A stretch of 64,000 nucleotides of DNA from assembly GCA_966250375.1 (NCBI GenBank), contig CBINHE010000008.1, forward strand, positions 8,101 to 72,100. Reading direction: 5' to 3'. Below the pieces are notes generated by a model. The model did not search any database, was not told where the DNA came from, and saw only the letters and a program-made list of their open reading frames with translations. This document shows positions 26,355 through 34,721 of this stretch, one piece after another. The DNA is from CAMLDH01 sp966250375 (lineage in GTDB: Bacteria > Pseudomonadota > Gammaproteobacteria > Burkholderiales > Burkholderiaceae_D). The first letter of the stretch is position 1; each line of letters starts with the position of its first letter. The translations under genes were made by a program, and so were the position numbers.

Positions 26355-27080
26355 TCACTTGACCGGACGTTCTTTAAGCACTGCGACGCTGGACTGATAG
26401 AGTTGCACCACGGTAGAAACACGCGTGCCATACGTCGGCGACTCAATACACACCGGCGACAACATCCGTTCCAATTCCAGATCAACACCGGTTTTCGGCA
26501 AACGGCAATCCGATGCGCGCGTGGTGTCAGTCAGCATTTCAAAATATGCATCTTCCGGTGCACCTTGGCATAACAGGCTGGCAAATTGCGCTTTGGCCCG
26601 GACCACCTTCGGCCACGGGGCATCCAGCAAGCCATTCGACAATCCGTAGATGCCAGGCTGCAACCGCTGGCCGTTGCGCACATCGTTCTGGCCCCTGTTG
26701 GAAAACCAAACAACTTTTTCGTTGTCGCCGACTAGCAGGTTGAAACCATTGAATACATCATCTTGTGCCGCGAGTTCGCCGACATATTCCTCAACGCTGG
26801 CTTGTCCGGTCAAATATTTTGCGACCAACGCGCCGCGAGAGGGAGCGTCGGGACACCATTCGGATGGTGCGCGGATATTGGTGAGTGCAGCAAAGCGGCC
26901 ATCGCGCGTAATGCCTAACCACGTGCCGCCACCTTGCAAGTCGCGTCCGGCATAGACATGCGGGTGATCTTCCCACCATGCGGCGGGTGCCGCCGGGCGC
27001 TCGTAGAATTCATCACGGTTGGCGACGGCAATCAGTGGCATGCCTGGGATCACTTGCCATGCGAATACGATCAAGCACAT
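26355..27080 (-). CDS. NRDE family protein (TANGO2 homologue)
   Basis: A 241-residue Ntn-hydrolase-like protein starting at the conserved Cys2 (MCLIVFAW) and carrying the defining NRDE motif in AVANRDEFYERP, followed by GGTWLGI and ALTNIR. Bacterial members have no settled function; the eukaryotic TANGO2 relatives affect membrane and haem metabolism. Its start overlaps the end of the DUF4936 gene by 10 bp, in a minus-strand operon with ygfZ. Confidence 0.9.
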   Translation of the reverse strand: MCLIVFAWQVIPGMPLIAVANRDEFYERPAAPAAWWEDHPHVYAGRDLQGGGTWLGITRDGRFAALTNIRAPSEWCPDAPSRGALVAKYLTGQASVEEYVGELAAQDDVFNGFNLLVGDNEKVVWFSNRGQNDVRNGQRLQPGIYGLSNGLLDAPWPKVVRAKAQFASLLCQGAPEDAYFEMLTDTTRASDCRLPKTGVDLELERMLSPVCIESPTYGTRVSTVVQLYQSSVAVLKERPVK

Positions 27081-27358
27081 GAGAAAACGTCCAAAAAATA
27101 TTCTGTGTGGCGTTCGCCATCGATTAATGCATCCAGTTTTGCCTGTGCAACTGCATGTGCCAACGATGCTTCAAAGCCCTGCGGTATCGCAGGGTAAACT
27201 TCCATCCAGGTTTGTCTCCCATCTTTTTCTTTCGACCGGCACTTCAAAGCCGCGGCTACGCCGTGCTCTTTCGAAAGAACTGAGTGGATGGCTGCTACCC
27301 GCGCTTGCAATGCCTGCGCATCTTCGCAGCGAGCGCGGTAATAGATGTACAGATCCAT
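27071..27358 (-). CDS. DUF4936 family protein
   Basis: A 95-residue protein, MDLYIYYRARCEDA at the start and METYP-like WMEVYPAIPQGF in the middle, matching the short DUF4936 family that accompanies ygfZ in betaproteobacteria. No catalytic motif is visible. ATG 27358 is used; the open frame extends further but into the intergenic hairpin. Function unknown. Confidence 0.8.
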   Translation of the reverse strand: MDLYIYYRARCEDAQALQARVAAIHSVLSKEHGVAAALKCRSKEKDGRQTWMEVYPAIPQGFEASLAHAVAQAKLDALIDGERHTEYFLDVFSCA

Positions 27359-27406
27359 GTTCACCTTTTTTCTACCCCTGTCAAAACTCGAGATCCCCAA
27401 CCATTT

Positions 27407-27447
27407 GAGTTGCCTTATCCTGGCGGTTCGCCAGGATAAGGCAACTC
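27407..27447. repeat. 19-bp perfect hairpin between ygfZ and DUF4936 gene
   Basis: Arms GAGTTGCCTTATCCTGGCG (27407-27425) and CGCCAGGATAAGGCAACTC (27429-27447) pair without mismatch around a GTT loop. It lies in the 101-bp gap of the minus-strand operon. Neither strand has a T-run after it, so it is not a standard terminator. Confidence 0.9.
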
Positions 27448-27459
27448 TCAATCATCCGG

Positions 27460-28509
27460 CTAAGCAGGATCGGGCAAAAAAGGGTAAGGCAATTGCTTGA
27501 ATTGCAAAGCCGTGCCACTTGCCGAACCGAGATGGACTGAGCCCGCCTCTGCTGCCGCGATTTTGATCTCGACCAAGCACACAGTTTCGTTTTGCGAACT
27601 GGCCTCGGCATTGACGACCATGCCGCAAGGCTGTTCCGGGTCAGCAATGGAAAAAATTTCCATTCCGGGTTTGACTTCTTGTGCGGCAATGGATGCATAC
27701 ATCATCCTGCGCTTGAGTTTGCCGAGATACTGGCTGCGGGCGACAATTTCCTGGCCGGGATAGCAGCCTTTCTTGAAATTAACGCCGCCGATCAATTCAA
27801 AATTGACCATTTGCGGCACAAATTGCTCTTGCGTGGCTTGCCTGATTTGCGGAATTCCGGCGTGGATATCGGTCAGGCGCCAAGCGGACGGCCCGACCGG
27901 CGAGAGCTTTTCAACCAGGTAAGGCCATGCATCTTCCGCTACCGCTTGGGACGTAATCCATTGATAACGCGGTGTGCCTGGTGCATCCGCCATCCGAATG
28001 AGAGTGCCGGCTTCGGACTCGACTTTCGTATAAGGCGCGGCAGGCATGGTCGGAAACCATTTGGCCAGGGTCGCTGCAGCCGTAGGCCCCACCAATCCAA
28101 GCGCCACATGATTTTCGGTGGCATCGGCCAGCTTGGTTTTGGCTCGCAACACAAACATTTGCAAGCGCTTTTGTATGGAGGCCTGGATCTCGCGCGGCAG
28201 TTGCAGCATGATGGCGCCAGCTGATTTCCATACCAGAAACGTCGCTAGCAAACGTCCTTTGGGCGAACAGTATCCGGCCAGACGTGCTTCATTCGCGTTC
28301 AAATTTTCCACATCATTGGTAATTTGATTGTGCAGAAAATGCGTGGCGTCCTCTCCTGTCAAGGCGATCAGGCCAAGATCGGTAAGCGGAGCGACGAAAT
28401 CGGTCGTTGGCGTGTCGGCCAAGCCAGTGCCAAAATTCTGCACTTGCGAATGGTTTTCATCAGAAAGGTGCGCGCCGTGCCGAGTTAAAAATTGCAACCA
28501 CGTAGTCAT
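27460..28509 (-). CDS. ygfZ: Folate-binding iron-sulfur cluster protein YgfZ
   Basis: Tetrahydrofolate-binding protein that helps maintain iron-sulfur enzymes such as MiaB and succinate dehydrogenase. The 349-residue protein carries the family motif KGCYPGQE (in NFKKGCYPGQEIVARSQ), with the conserved Cys, and a GcvT-like fold. ATG 28509 (MTTWLQFLTRHGA) is preferred over frame extension to 28587, which has no similarity. First gene of the minus operon with DUF4936 and NRDE genes; mltG is divergent. Confidence 0.92.
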   Translation of the reverse strand: MTTWLQFLTRHGAHLSDENHSQVQNFGTGLADTPTTDFVAPLTDLGLIALTGEDATHFLHNQITNDVENLNANEARLAGYCSPKGRLLATFLVWKSAGAIMLQLPREIQASIQKRLQMFVLRAKTKLADATENHVALGLVGPTAAATLAKWFPTMPAAPYTKVESEAGTLIRMADAPGTPRYQWITSQAVAEDAWPYLVEKLSPVGPSAWRLTDIHAGIPQIRQATQEQFVPQMVNFELIGGVNFKKGCYPGQEIVARSQYLGKLKRRMMYASIAAQEVKPGMEIFSIADPEQPCGMVVNAEASSQNETVCLVEIKIAAAEAGSVHLGSASGTALQFKQLPYPFLPDPA

Positions 28510-28583
28510 AAAGTCAGTCTTAAAGGCAAGGGGGTTGTCGATTTGATTAGTAGTCAACCGAGTTGAATTTGCAGGTTTGGGTA

Positions 28584-28620
28584 GCACAGGCTTTCACGCC
28601 TGTGCAGCCATGAAAGCCTG
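28584..28620. repeat. Overlapping alternative inverted repeats upstream of mltG
   Basis: GCACAGGC (28584-28591) pairs with GCCTGTGC (28598-28605), while the overlapping CAGGCTTTCA (28587-28596) pairs with TGAAAGCCTG (28611-28620). Both are perfect and mutually exclusive. The site lies in the divergent ygfZ/mltG promoter region. Confidence 0.75.
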
Positions 28621-28728
28621 CGTTGCTTATCCTTTTAGTTCACAAGGACGATCCACTAGTATCATTAGGGGTGATTATAGTGGCCTCACAAAAACGCGTC
28701 GGAATTCACTTTGGGATTGTTCTTGAGC

Positions 28729-29718
28729 ATGCATTTAATTAAAAAAATTCTTTTTTTTCTCGTTGTCCTGGCAATTATTCTTGTCGGAGGAACCGCATAC
28801 TGGGCGCAGCAATCGATCATCGGCCCGGAACAGCAACCGATTGAATTCTCGGTCAAATCCGGCAGCAGCGTGCGCAGTACTGCCCAACAGATTGGGGATG
28901 CGGGCGTTCCGGTCAATCCCTTGCTGCTGGAGCTGTTGGCGCGCGCGACAGGGAAAAGCACCAAGCTGAAAGCGGGGAATTATGAGTTAAAACCATCCAC
29001 GACACCGCTCAAGTTGCTTGATCAACTAGCTCGGGGCGAATTTGCGCAGGAAGCGCTGGCCATCATTGAAGGATGGACTTTTAAGCAAATGCGCCAGGCG
29101 ATTGCCGAGCATCCGGCACTCAAGCACGACACTGCGCAGATGACGGACAGCGAAGTGCTGATGAGGATAACGACCGAGTACAAGTACCCGGAAGGCCTAT
29201 TCTTCCCGGATACTTATTTGTTCGCCAAAGGGGCCAGCGATCTGCAAATCTACAAGCAGGCGCACGCGGTTTTGCTGAGGCGGCTTAATGACGGCTGGCG
29301 CAAGCGGGATTCCGGCGCGCCCTACAAGACGCCCTATGAAGCGTTGATCATGGCATCGATCGTTGAAAAGGAGACCGGGCAAAAATCGGAGCGCGACATG
29401 ATTGCCGGCGTGTTTGTGAACCGATTAAAGCTCGGCATGCTGCTGCAAACCGATCCAACGGTGATCTACGGTATGGGAGAGCAGTACAAAGGCCAGATTC
29501 GCAAGCGTGATTTACAGACAGATACGCCGTACAACACTTATACTCGCGCAGGTTTGCCGCCGACGCCGATTGCATTGCCGGGCGCCGCAGCGCTGAAAGC
29601 AGCGCTCAATCCGGCCAGGACCGAATCGCTCTATTTCGTGTCGCGCGGGGACGGCACTAGCCACTTTTCCGGCAATCTCGACGCTCACAATCGGGCGGTC
29701 AACAAGTACCAGCGATGA
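28729..29718 (+). CDS. mltG: Endolytic murein transglycosylase MltG
   Basis: Cleaves nascent glycan strands and probably acts as the terminase of peptidoglycan polymerisation. An N-terminal membrane anchor (residues 7-23) precedes a periplasmic LysM-like region and the YceG catalytic domain with the Glu in ASIVEKETG, GVFVNRL, LQTDPTVIYG and SPYNTY-like TPYNTYTRAGLPPTPI. ATG 28729 is used; the frame opens at a TTG 18 bp earlier. Followed by tmk and holB, the usual order. Confidence 0.95.
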   Translation: MHLIKKILFFLVVLAIILVGGTAYWAQQSIIGPEQQPIEFSVKSGSSVRSTAQQIGDAGVPVNPLLLELLARATGKSTKLKAGNYELKPSTTPLKLLDQLARGEFAQEALAIIEGWTFKQMRQAIAEHPALKHDTAQMTDSEVLMRITTEYKYPEGLFFPDTYLFAKGASDLQIYKQAHAVLLRRLNDGWRKRDSGAPYKTPYEALIMASIVEKETGQKSERDMIAGVFVNRLKLGMLLQTDPTVIYGMGEQYKGQIRKRDLQTDTPYNTYTRAGLPPTPIALPGAAALKAALNPARTESLYFVSRGDGTSHFSGNLDAHNRAVNKYQR

Positions 29719-29760
29719 GAGCCGCGGACACATTCTTATGAAGACTCTACAAATATTAGT

Positions 29761-30369
29761 ATGACAATGGGCAAATTCATTACCTTCGAAGGCATTGACG
29801 GCGCCGGCAAATCGACTCATATATCGTTCGTCGCCGACTGGCTTCGCGCGCATGGAGAGACCGTCATTACCACCCGTGAGCCAGGCGGTACGACCTTGGG
29901 CGAAAAACTGCGTGAATTGCTCCTGCATGAAAAGATGCACTTGGAAACGGAGGCTTTGCTAATGTTCGCGGCAAGGCGAGAGCATTTGGCGCAGGTGATC
30001 GAGCCGGCACTGGCGCGCGGCGAGTGGGTCATTTCGGATCGGTTCACCGATGCCACTTTTGCCTATCAGGGCGGTGGGCGGAGGCTGGATTTGCAGAAGC
30101 TGGCGGCGCTAGAGCAGTGGGTGCATCCGCATCTGCAGCCGGATCTGACCTTGTTGTTTGATGTGCCGCTGGAAGTCGCACGCGCGAGACTGGACGCGAC
30201 CAGGGCACTGGATAAATTCGAACTGGAAAAAGCCGACTTCTTTGCTGCGACACGCGCGGAATATTTGCGTCGGGTGGCACAGTTTCCGGCACGCTTTCGC
30301 GTAATCGACTCGACGCAGCCGATGAAAGATGTTCGGAGATTACTTGAGAAAGTCATTTCAAGCATTTGA
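29761..30369 (+). CDS. tmk: Thymidylate kinase
   Basis: Phosphorylates dTMP to dTDP. The 202-residue enzyme has the P-loop FEGIDGAGKST, the DR(Y/F) motif as ISDRFTDATFAYQGGGR and the TREPGGT segment. ATG 29761 or 29767 both fit. Sits between mltG and holB in a conserved gene order. Confidence 0.96.
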   Translation: MTMGKFITFEGIDGAGKSTHISFVADWLRAHGETVITTREPGGTTLGEKLRELLLHEKMHLETEALLMFAARREHLAQVIEPALARGEWVISDRFTDATFAYQGGGRRLDLQKLAALEQWVHPHLQPDLTLLFDVPLEVARARLDATRALDKFELEKADFFAATRAEYLRRVAQFPARFRVIDSTQPMKDVRRLLEKVISSI

Positions 30370-30434
30370 ATATAAATGAAAAGCTTCTACTTTAATGTAA
30401 TTTATCAAAAACAACTTACAACACATTGATTTAA

Positions 30435-31475
30435 ATGATTAATCCGATTTATCCATGGCAAGAAGGCGCATGGCAGCAATTGCATCGATTGCGTGCGCGC
30501 TTGCCGCACGCGATTCTGTTTCATGGACCGGAAGGGATCGGAAAAACTGCTTTTGCCGAACGCTTTGCGCAGTCATTGTTGTGCGAAGCATCTGCGCCCA
30601 ACGGGCACGCCTGTGGCCAATGCGCTTCATGCGGCTGGTTTGGACAGTACAGCCATCCTGACTTTCGCCGGGTCAGGCCCGAGGCGTTAGACGAGGCTGA
30701 GAGTGGTGAGGGCGATGAGGCGGGCGACGCAAGCGATGGAAAAAAGGCAGCCAAGTCGGCCAAGTCGCCGTCTAAAGACATCAAGATTGACCAGATCCGT
30801 GCGCTGTCCGATTTCATGAATATTTCCACGCATCGCCAAGGCATGCGCGTCATTGTGTTGTACCCGGCTGAAGCGTTGAATGGCGCCTCTGCCAATGCCA
30901 TTCTCAAAACCCTGGAAGAGCCGCCGCCACAGACAATGTTTTTACTGGTATCGAACAGTCTGGATCGCTTGTTGCCAACCATTTTGTCGCGCTGCCGCAA
31001 GTTTACGATGACGATGCCCTCGCATGATGAGGCGCTATCATGGTTGAATACACAGGATGTGAAGGATGCGGATGTTTTGCTGGCCGAGCAGGGGGGCGCG
31101 CCGCTCGCGGCACATGCATTGGCGCAGGCCGATATGAGCGAAGTGAGGGATGAGTTCCTGCGCCAGCTTGCGCAGCCGGGCGTTGAAGGCGCACTTAAAA
31201 TAGCCGACCGGTTGCAGAAAACGCCAGTGGCGGAACTGGTCGCATGGCTGCAACGTTGGCTGTACGACGTTTTTTCTGTCAAATTTTCCGGCAGAATCCG
31301 TTATTATCCGCGATACAACAAAGAACTTGCCGCGTTGGCGGGACGGGTAGACGCGCTTGAACTGTTGCGCGCAATCAAAGCCGCAAATGAGCGCCGCGCA
31401 ATTGCCGAGCATCCATTGTCAGCCAAGCTCTTCATTGAAGATATGTTGCTGGATTACTCGACACTTTTTTCCTGA
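30435..31475 (+). CDS. holB: DNA polymerase III subunit delta'
   Basis: Clamp-loader subunit. The 346-residue AAA+ protein has a P-loop HGPEGIGKTAFAERFA, a four-Cys zinc module (with CGQCASC near residue 60), and a sensor-like ILKTLEEPPPQTMFLLVS followed by LSRCRKF. An acidic/Ala-Lys-rich insert (about residues 85-115) precedes the KIDQIR strand. Its 3' end is spaced 10 bp from pilZ. Confidence 0.93.
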   Translation: MINPIYPWQEGAWQQLHRLRARLPHAILFHGPEGIGKTAFAERFAQSLLCEASAPNGHACGQCASCGWFGQYSHPDFRRVRPEALDEAESGEGDEAGDASDGKKAAKSAKSPSKDIKIDQIRALSDFMNISTHRQGMRVIVLYPAEALNGASANAILKTLEEPPPQTMFLLVSNSLDRLLPTILSRCRKFTMTMPSHDEALSWLNTQDVKDADVLLAEQGGAPLAAHALAQADMSEVRDEFLRQLAQPGVEGALKIADRLQKTPVAELVAWLQRWLYDVFSVKFSGRIRYYPRYNKELAALAGRVDALELLRAIKAANERRAIAEHPLSAKLFIEDMLLDYSTLFS

Positions 31476-31485
31476 AAGGTCATCG

Positions 31486-31878
31486 ATGGCGGATATTCCT
31501 GTAAATACGACAGCGGCCAATAGCGGCAGTGCGACTGTGGCGCGCCCTTCGGTTCTATCGCTCCCGATCAAGGAAAAAGCCGCATTGTATGCCGCCTATA
31601 TGCCTTTTTTGACGAATGGTGGCATTTTCGTCCCGACCAATAAAGCCTACAAAATCGGTGACGAAATTTATCTGATTTTGACCCTGATTGATGATCCGAC
31701 CAAGTACCCGATTGCTGGAAAAATCGCGTGGGTTACACCAGCGGGCGCCAACAACAACAAAGCACAAGGCATAGGCGTCCATTTTTCCGACGATGAAAGC
31801 GGCAAGCGCGTCAAGCAGCGCATTGAAGAATTACTGGGTGCTGCGGTGAGCTCTTCACGCGCAACCCATACCTTGTGA
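31486..31878 (+). CDS. pilZ: Type IV pilus assembly protein, PilZ domain
   Basis: A 130-residue PilZ protein of the kind needed for type IV pilus assembly; these lack the RxxxR c-di-GMP site. Recognised by LPIKEKAALYAAYMPFLTNGGIFVPT, YPIAGKIAWVTP and GIGVHFSD. GAAAGG lies just upstream of ATG 31486. The holB-pilZ-tatD order is conserved in beta- and gammaproteobacteria. Confidence 0.92.
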   Translation: MADIPVNTTAANSGSATVARPSVLSLPIKEKAALYAAYMPFLTNGGIFVPTNKAYKIGDEIYLILTLIDDPTKYPIAGKIAWVTPAGANNNKAQGIGVHFSDDESGKRVKQRIEELLGAAVSSSRATHTL

Positions 31879-31890
31879 TTCCGATTCATC

Positions 31891-32670
31891 ATGTATATTG
31901 ATTCTCATTGCCACATCAATTTCCCCGAGTTGGCCGTACGGCTACCCGAAATTTTCGGCAAAATGGCCGACAACCGCGTCACGCACGCACTATGCGTTTC
32001 GGTTGATCTTCCCGACTTTCCACAGGTACTTGACTTGGCGGAGAAATATCCACAGGTCTATGCATCGGTCGGCGTCCACCCGGATTATGAAGACACGCCT
32101 GAACCGAGCGTGGACGAACTGGTGCGCTTGTCGCAGCACGCCAGGATCGTCGCAATCGGCGAAACCGGCCTTGACTACTACCGGTTGCAGGGCGACCTGG
32201 AATGGCAGCGCGAGCGTTTTCGCACCCACATCCGTGCCTCCCGGGCCACCGGCAAACCCTTGATTATCCATACCCGCGCCGCCTCCGAAGATACGATCCG
32301 GATCATGCGCGAAGAGGGCGCAGGTACCGATGCAGGCGGCGCTGGCGGCGTGATGCACTGCTTTACCGAGTCGCTGGAAGTCGCACAAGCTGCGATGGGG
32401 ATGGGCTTTTACATTTCATTTTCGGGCATCGTCACCTTCAAAAGCGCAAAAGAATTGCAAGCAGTTGCGCTGGCGGTACCGCTTGAATCCATGCTGATCG
32501 AAACCGATTCACCGTATCTGGCGCCGGTGCCGCATCGCGGCAAGATGAACGAGCCGGGGTTGGTCATGCATGTCGCCGAATTTTTGGCCAAGCTGAAAGA
32601 CCTTCCGTTGGAGCAGGTTGCGCAACAGACGACGAATAACTTTTTTAACTTGTTCAAGATTGCACACTGA
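31891..32670 (+). CDS. TatD family metal-dependent hydrolase
   Basis: Predicted metal-dependent DNase of the TatD/YcfH type, 259 residues. Metal-ligand motifs: DSHCHINF at the N-terminus, GETGLDYYR, the His in IIHTRAA, MHCFTES and ETDSPYLAPVPHRGKMNEP. 12 bp after pilZ in the same operon. Confidence 0.93.
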   Translation: MYIDSHCHINFPELAVRLPEIFGKMADNRVTHALCVSVDLPDFPQVLDLAEKYPQVYASVGVHPDYEDTPEPSVDELVRLSQHARIVAIGETGLDYYRLQGDLEWQRERFRTHIRASRATGKPLIIHTRAASEDTIRIMREEGAGTDAGGAGGVMHCFTESLEVAQAAMGMGFYISFSGIVTFKSAKELQAVALAVPLESMLIETDSPYLAPVPHRGKMNEPGLVMHVAEFLAKLKDLPLEQVAQQTTNNFFNLFKIAH

Positions 32671-32674
32671 CATC

Positions 32675-33373
32675 ATGAGTTCGAAACTTGAAAAACATAC
32701 GGATGTGATGGCACGGCGCCGACGGTTGATTCTTGCATCGTCGCTCGTTGCCTCAGGCATTCTGCTGCCGCCCTTGGCATCGGCCGGCGCTTATGATGAT
32801 TTTTTCAAGGGCGTCAAATTTGATGATTCCAACCTCATCAAGTCGCTCTTGCAGCGGGGACTCGACCCCAACATCATCGAAGCCGAACGCGGCGACACGG
32901 GGCTGATACTCGCGTTGCGCGAAGGCTCGATGAAGGTCTTTAACGTTCTTCTCAATGCTCACGGCATGGATATCGAAGCGAAAGCGCGCAATGGCGATAA
33001 TGCGCTGATGATTGCAGCATTCAAGGGAAACAAGCCGGCAGTAGATGGGCTTTTAGCTAAACGTGCCGAAGTCAATCGGCCCGGCTGGACTGCACTGCAT
33101 TACGCGGCCGCCATCGGCAATAACGACATCGTCGCTTTGTTGCTGGAAAAGTCCGCTTACATTGATGCCGAGTCGCCGAACAAGACCACGCCGATCATGA
33201 TGGCAGCGCGTGGCGGCCACATTTGGACTGTCAAATTGCTGCTTGATGAAGGCGCCGATGCGACGCTGAAAAACGACTTGGGCCTGACCGCGATCGACTT
33301 CGCCGCACAGTTCGAGCATCAAGATATCGTTGATGGACTGACTTATCGCTTGAAGAAGGCTGGTAAATTATAA
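32675..33373 (+). CDS. Exported ankyrin-repeat protein
   Basis: A 232-residue protein with an arginine-rich N-terminus and a hydrophobic signal segment ending near LASAGA (about residues 12-40), then four to five ankyrin repeats (for example GWTALHYAAAIGNNDIVALLLEK and KTTPIMMAARGGHIWTVKLLLDEGA). It probably works in the periplasm as a binding protein; the partner is unknown. ATG 32675 directly follows tatD; Met12 at 32708 is an alternative start. It ends 80 bp from the convergent luxI. Confidence 0.88.
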   Translation: MSSKLEKHTDVMARRRRLILASSLVASGILLPPLASAGAYDDFFKGVKFDDSNLIKSLLQRGLDPNIIEAERGDTGLILALREGSMKVFNVLLNAHGMDIEAKARNGDNALMIAAFKGNKPAVDGLLAKRAEVNRPGWTALHYAAAIGNNDIVALLLEKSAYIDAESPNKTTPIMMAARGGHIWTVKLLLDEGADATLKNDLGLTAIDFAAQFEHQDIVDGLTYRLKKAGKL

Positions 33374-33454
33374 GAAGCGTATTGGACGTGGCGAGATGAG
33401 CAGTGACGGTGCCAATGCGTGTAATCGTAACTGCTCAATCTGGTGTTACAAATG

Positions 33455-34063
33455 TCAATGCGATTTTTGGGGCGGACAAACAGTAGTAAGTTCAAGGGCA
33501 TGGATTGTTTGTTCGTCAATTTCAATCCAGCAGGCGAAAATTGGTTTGCCATCGACAAATATCGGAGGACCGGCACGATGAGCATGGACCCCCATACGAT
33601 GGAGTAGGCGTTCCACTCCTAAAGGAGAAACTGTTATCAAGCGTTTCGCGCCATGCTTTGCTGCGCTCGCAACCGCTGCTGCGAGCAAGCGGCGCGTATT
33701 GGCTGCGGTATTCAATGCCGTTTCTGAATTGTCGTTGATGGAAGCCGCTGCGAATCGGGATAGTTCCCAAACATCGGCAGAGCAAGGTATTGACAGTCCT
33801 GGAAGAAGATTGGGGAAGATTTCGCCTAGCAAATATGGACGCGTAGTAGGCAAGAGCCTCGCACATCCGCAAATCTCATCTTTCGTATCGCGGGCGATGA
33901 CATACACGGTGTCCGGTCTGTCAAACTGATCGCGCTCCAAGCCATTTTCAGTGGGAAGAGGCCAGCCGAGGCGTTCGATAAATATCTTGTGCCTGTATTG
34001 GGCGATAGTGTTTTCAAGCTCTAGGGAGAAGTCGCTCGAACTACCCGAAATGGTTTGTATCAT
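33455..34063 (-). CDS. luxI: Acyl-homoserine-lactone synthase (LuxI family)
   Basis: Makes an N-acyl-homoserine lactone from SAM and an acyl-ACP. Of 202 residues the invariant LuxI positions are visible: Arg24, Phe28, Trp34, Asp45, Asp48, Arg69, Phe83, Glu100 and Arg103, in the blocks RHKIFIERLGW, DQFD, GCARLLPTTRPYLL and WELSRFA. The acyl-chain specificity cannot be read. It lies 61 bp downstream of the RsaM-like gene, and a lux-box-like dyad sits in that gap. Confidence 0.95.
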   Translation of the reverse strand: MIQTISGSSSDFSLELENTIAQYRHKIFIERLGWPLPTENGLERDQFDRPDTVYVIARDTKDEICGCARLLPTTRPYLLGEIFPNLLPGLSIPCSADVWELSRFAAASINDNSETALNTAANTRRLLAAAVASAAKHGAKRLITVSPLGVERLLHRMGVHAHRAGPPIFVDGKPIFACWIEIDEQTIHALELTTVCPPQKSH

Positions 34064-34119
34064 GTTGTCTCAAATGGTTGTTGTTTGATACGATTACATT
34101 CCTATCGGTAAATTTATGT

Positions 34120-34139
34120 AACTGTTAAAGTTGACAGGT
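34120..34139. promoter_or_regulatory. Lux-box-like dyad upstream of luxI
   Basis: On the minus strand the 20 bp read ACCTGTCAACTTTAACAGTT, with half sites CTGT and ACAG as in LuxR-family operators. It centres about 66 bp before the luxI start and overlaps the rsaM stop codon at 34125-34127. Confidence 0.65.
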
Positions 34140-34565
34140 TGATATCATGGATGTGCCAAGTGCGCTGGCCACAGAATTTTGCCAGTCGTAGGCAGCTAAC
34201 CAAGTGCGGAATAAGTGAGAAGTTGTCGACGTACCTAAATCGTAGCCATGAATATCAATTAGCATTACATTGCTGCGTATGGCGTCTGGTGCAAGCAGCA
34301 GGCGCCGGGATCGGTTATGGACAAACCATCCCCAGCCAAGTGAGATCGTTGGCGTGGTGTCGCTTATCCATTCGGAAAAACCGGCTGCATGCGCTGCGAC
34401 AGTTTGCATTTTTAATTCGCCCAGGAAATCCAGATCAATTTCCGATGCGATGTGGGTAAACGGCAAGTTGCTAAGTGTTGCCAGAGACAAGCGAATATAT
34501 CCATCCGACGATATCGTTGATATCGTCGGTATTGGCGCGGGTCGCGAGAGTAAGATGGTGTTCAA
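34125..34565 (-). CDS. RsaM/TofM-like quorum-sensing regulator (DUF4902)
   Basis: A protein of up to 146 residues whose blocks DGYIRLSLATL, AGFSEW, ISLGWGWF, IRSNVMLIDIHGYDLG and WLAAYDWQ match, from memory, the RsaM/TofM (DUF4902) family found between luxI and luxR genes in Burkholderia and Pseudomonas, where it usually dampens AHL production. No DNA-binding motif is obvious. No in-frame ATG exists near the start: TTG 34565 is the longest choice and an in-frame stop lies two codons further upstream, so the start is uncertain. An 11-bp hairpin lies in its first 20 codons. Confidence 0.8.
   Translation of the reverse strand: MNTILLSRPAPIPTISTISSDGYIRLSLATLSNLPFTHIASEIDLDFLGELKMQTVAAHAAGFSEWISDTTPTISLGWGWFVHNRSRRLLLAPDAIRSNVMLIDIHGYDLGTSTTSHLFRTWLAAYDWQNSVASALGTSMISTCQL
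34505..34529. repeat. 11-bp inverted repeat in rsaM 5' coding region
   Basis: CCGACGATATC (34505-34515) and GATATCGTCGG (34519-34529) pair perfectly around GTT. In the rsaM frame it encodes two TIS triplets around codons 13-20. In mRNA it would form a stable stem close to the start codon. Confidence 0.8.
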
Positions 34566-34687
34566 GTAAATTCAAATAAAGTTGATCGGTTTTAACAAAT
34601 GGACATCGCTTCAAGTGGTATGTTCGCAATGGTATATGCGTAATAATACGCAAAAGAGGTTTTATCTGAGTTTGGCAAGATTGGCGA

Positions 34688-34703
34688 CTGTCAGATTTAA
34701 CAT
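34688..34703. promoter_or_regulatory. Possible degenerate lux-type site before luxR
   Basis: CTGTCAGATTTAACAT resembles CTGTCAACTTTAACAG of the luxI site at 12-13 of 16 positions. It lies 19 bp upstream of the luxR start and touches the ribosome-binding region, a place suited to repression. Weak evidence. Confidence 0.3.
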
Positions 34704-34721
34704 GGGGAAGGAAAATAGGGC

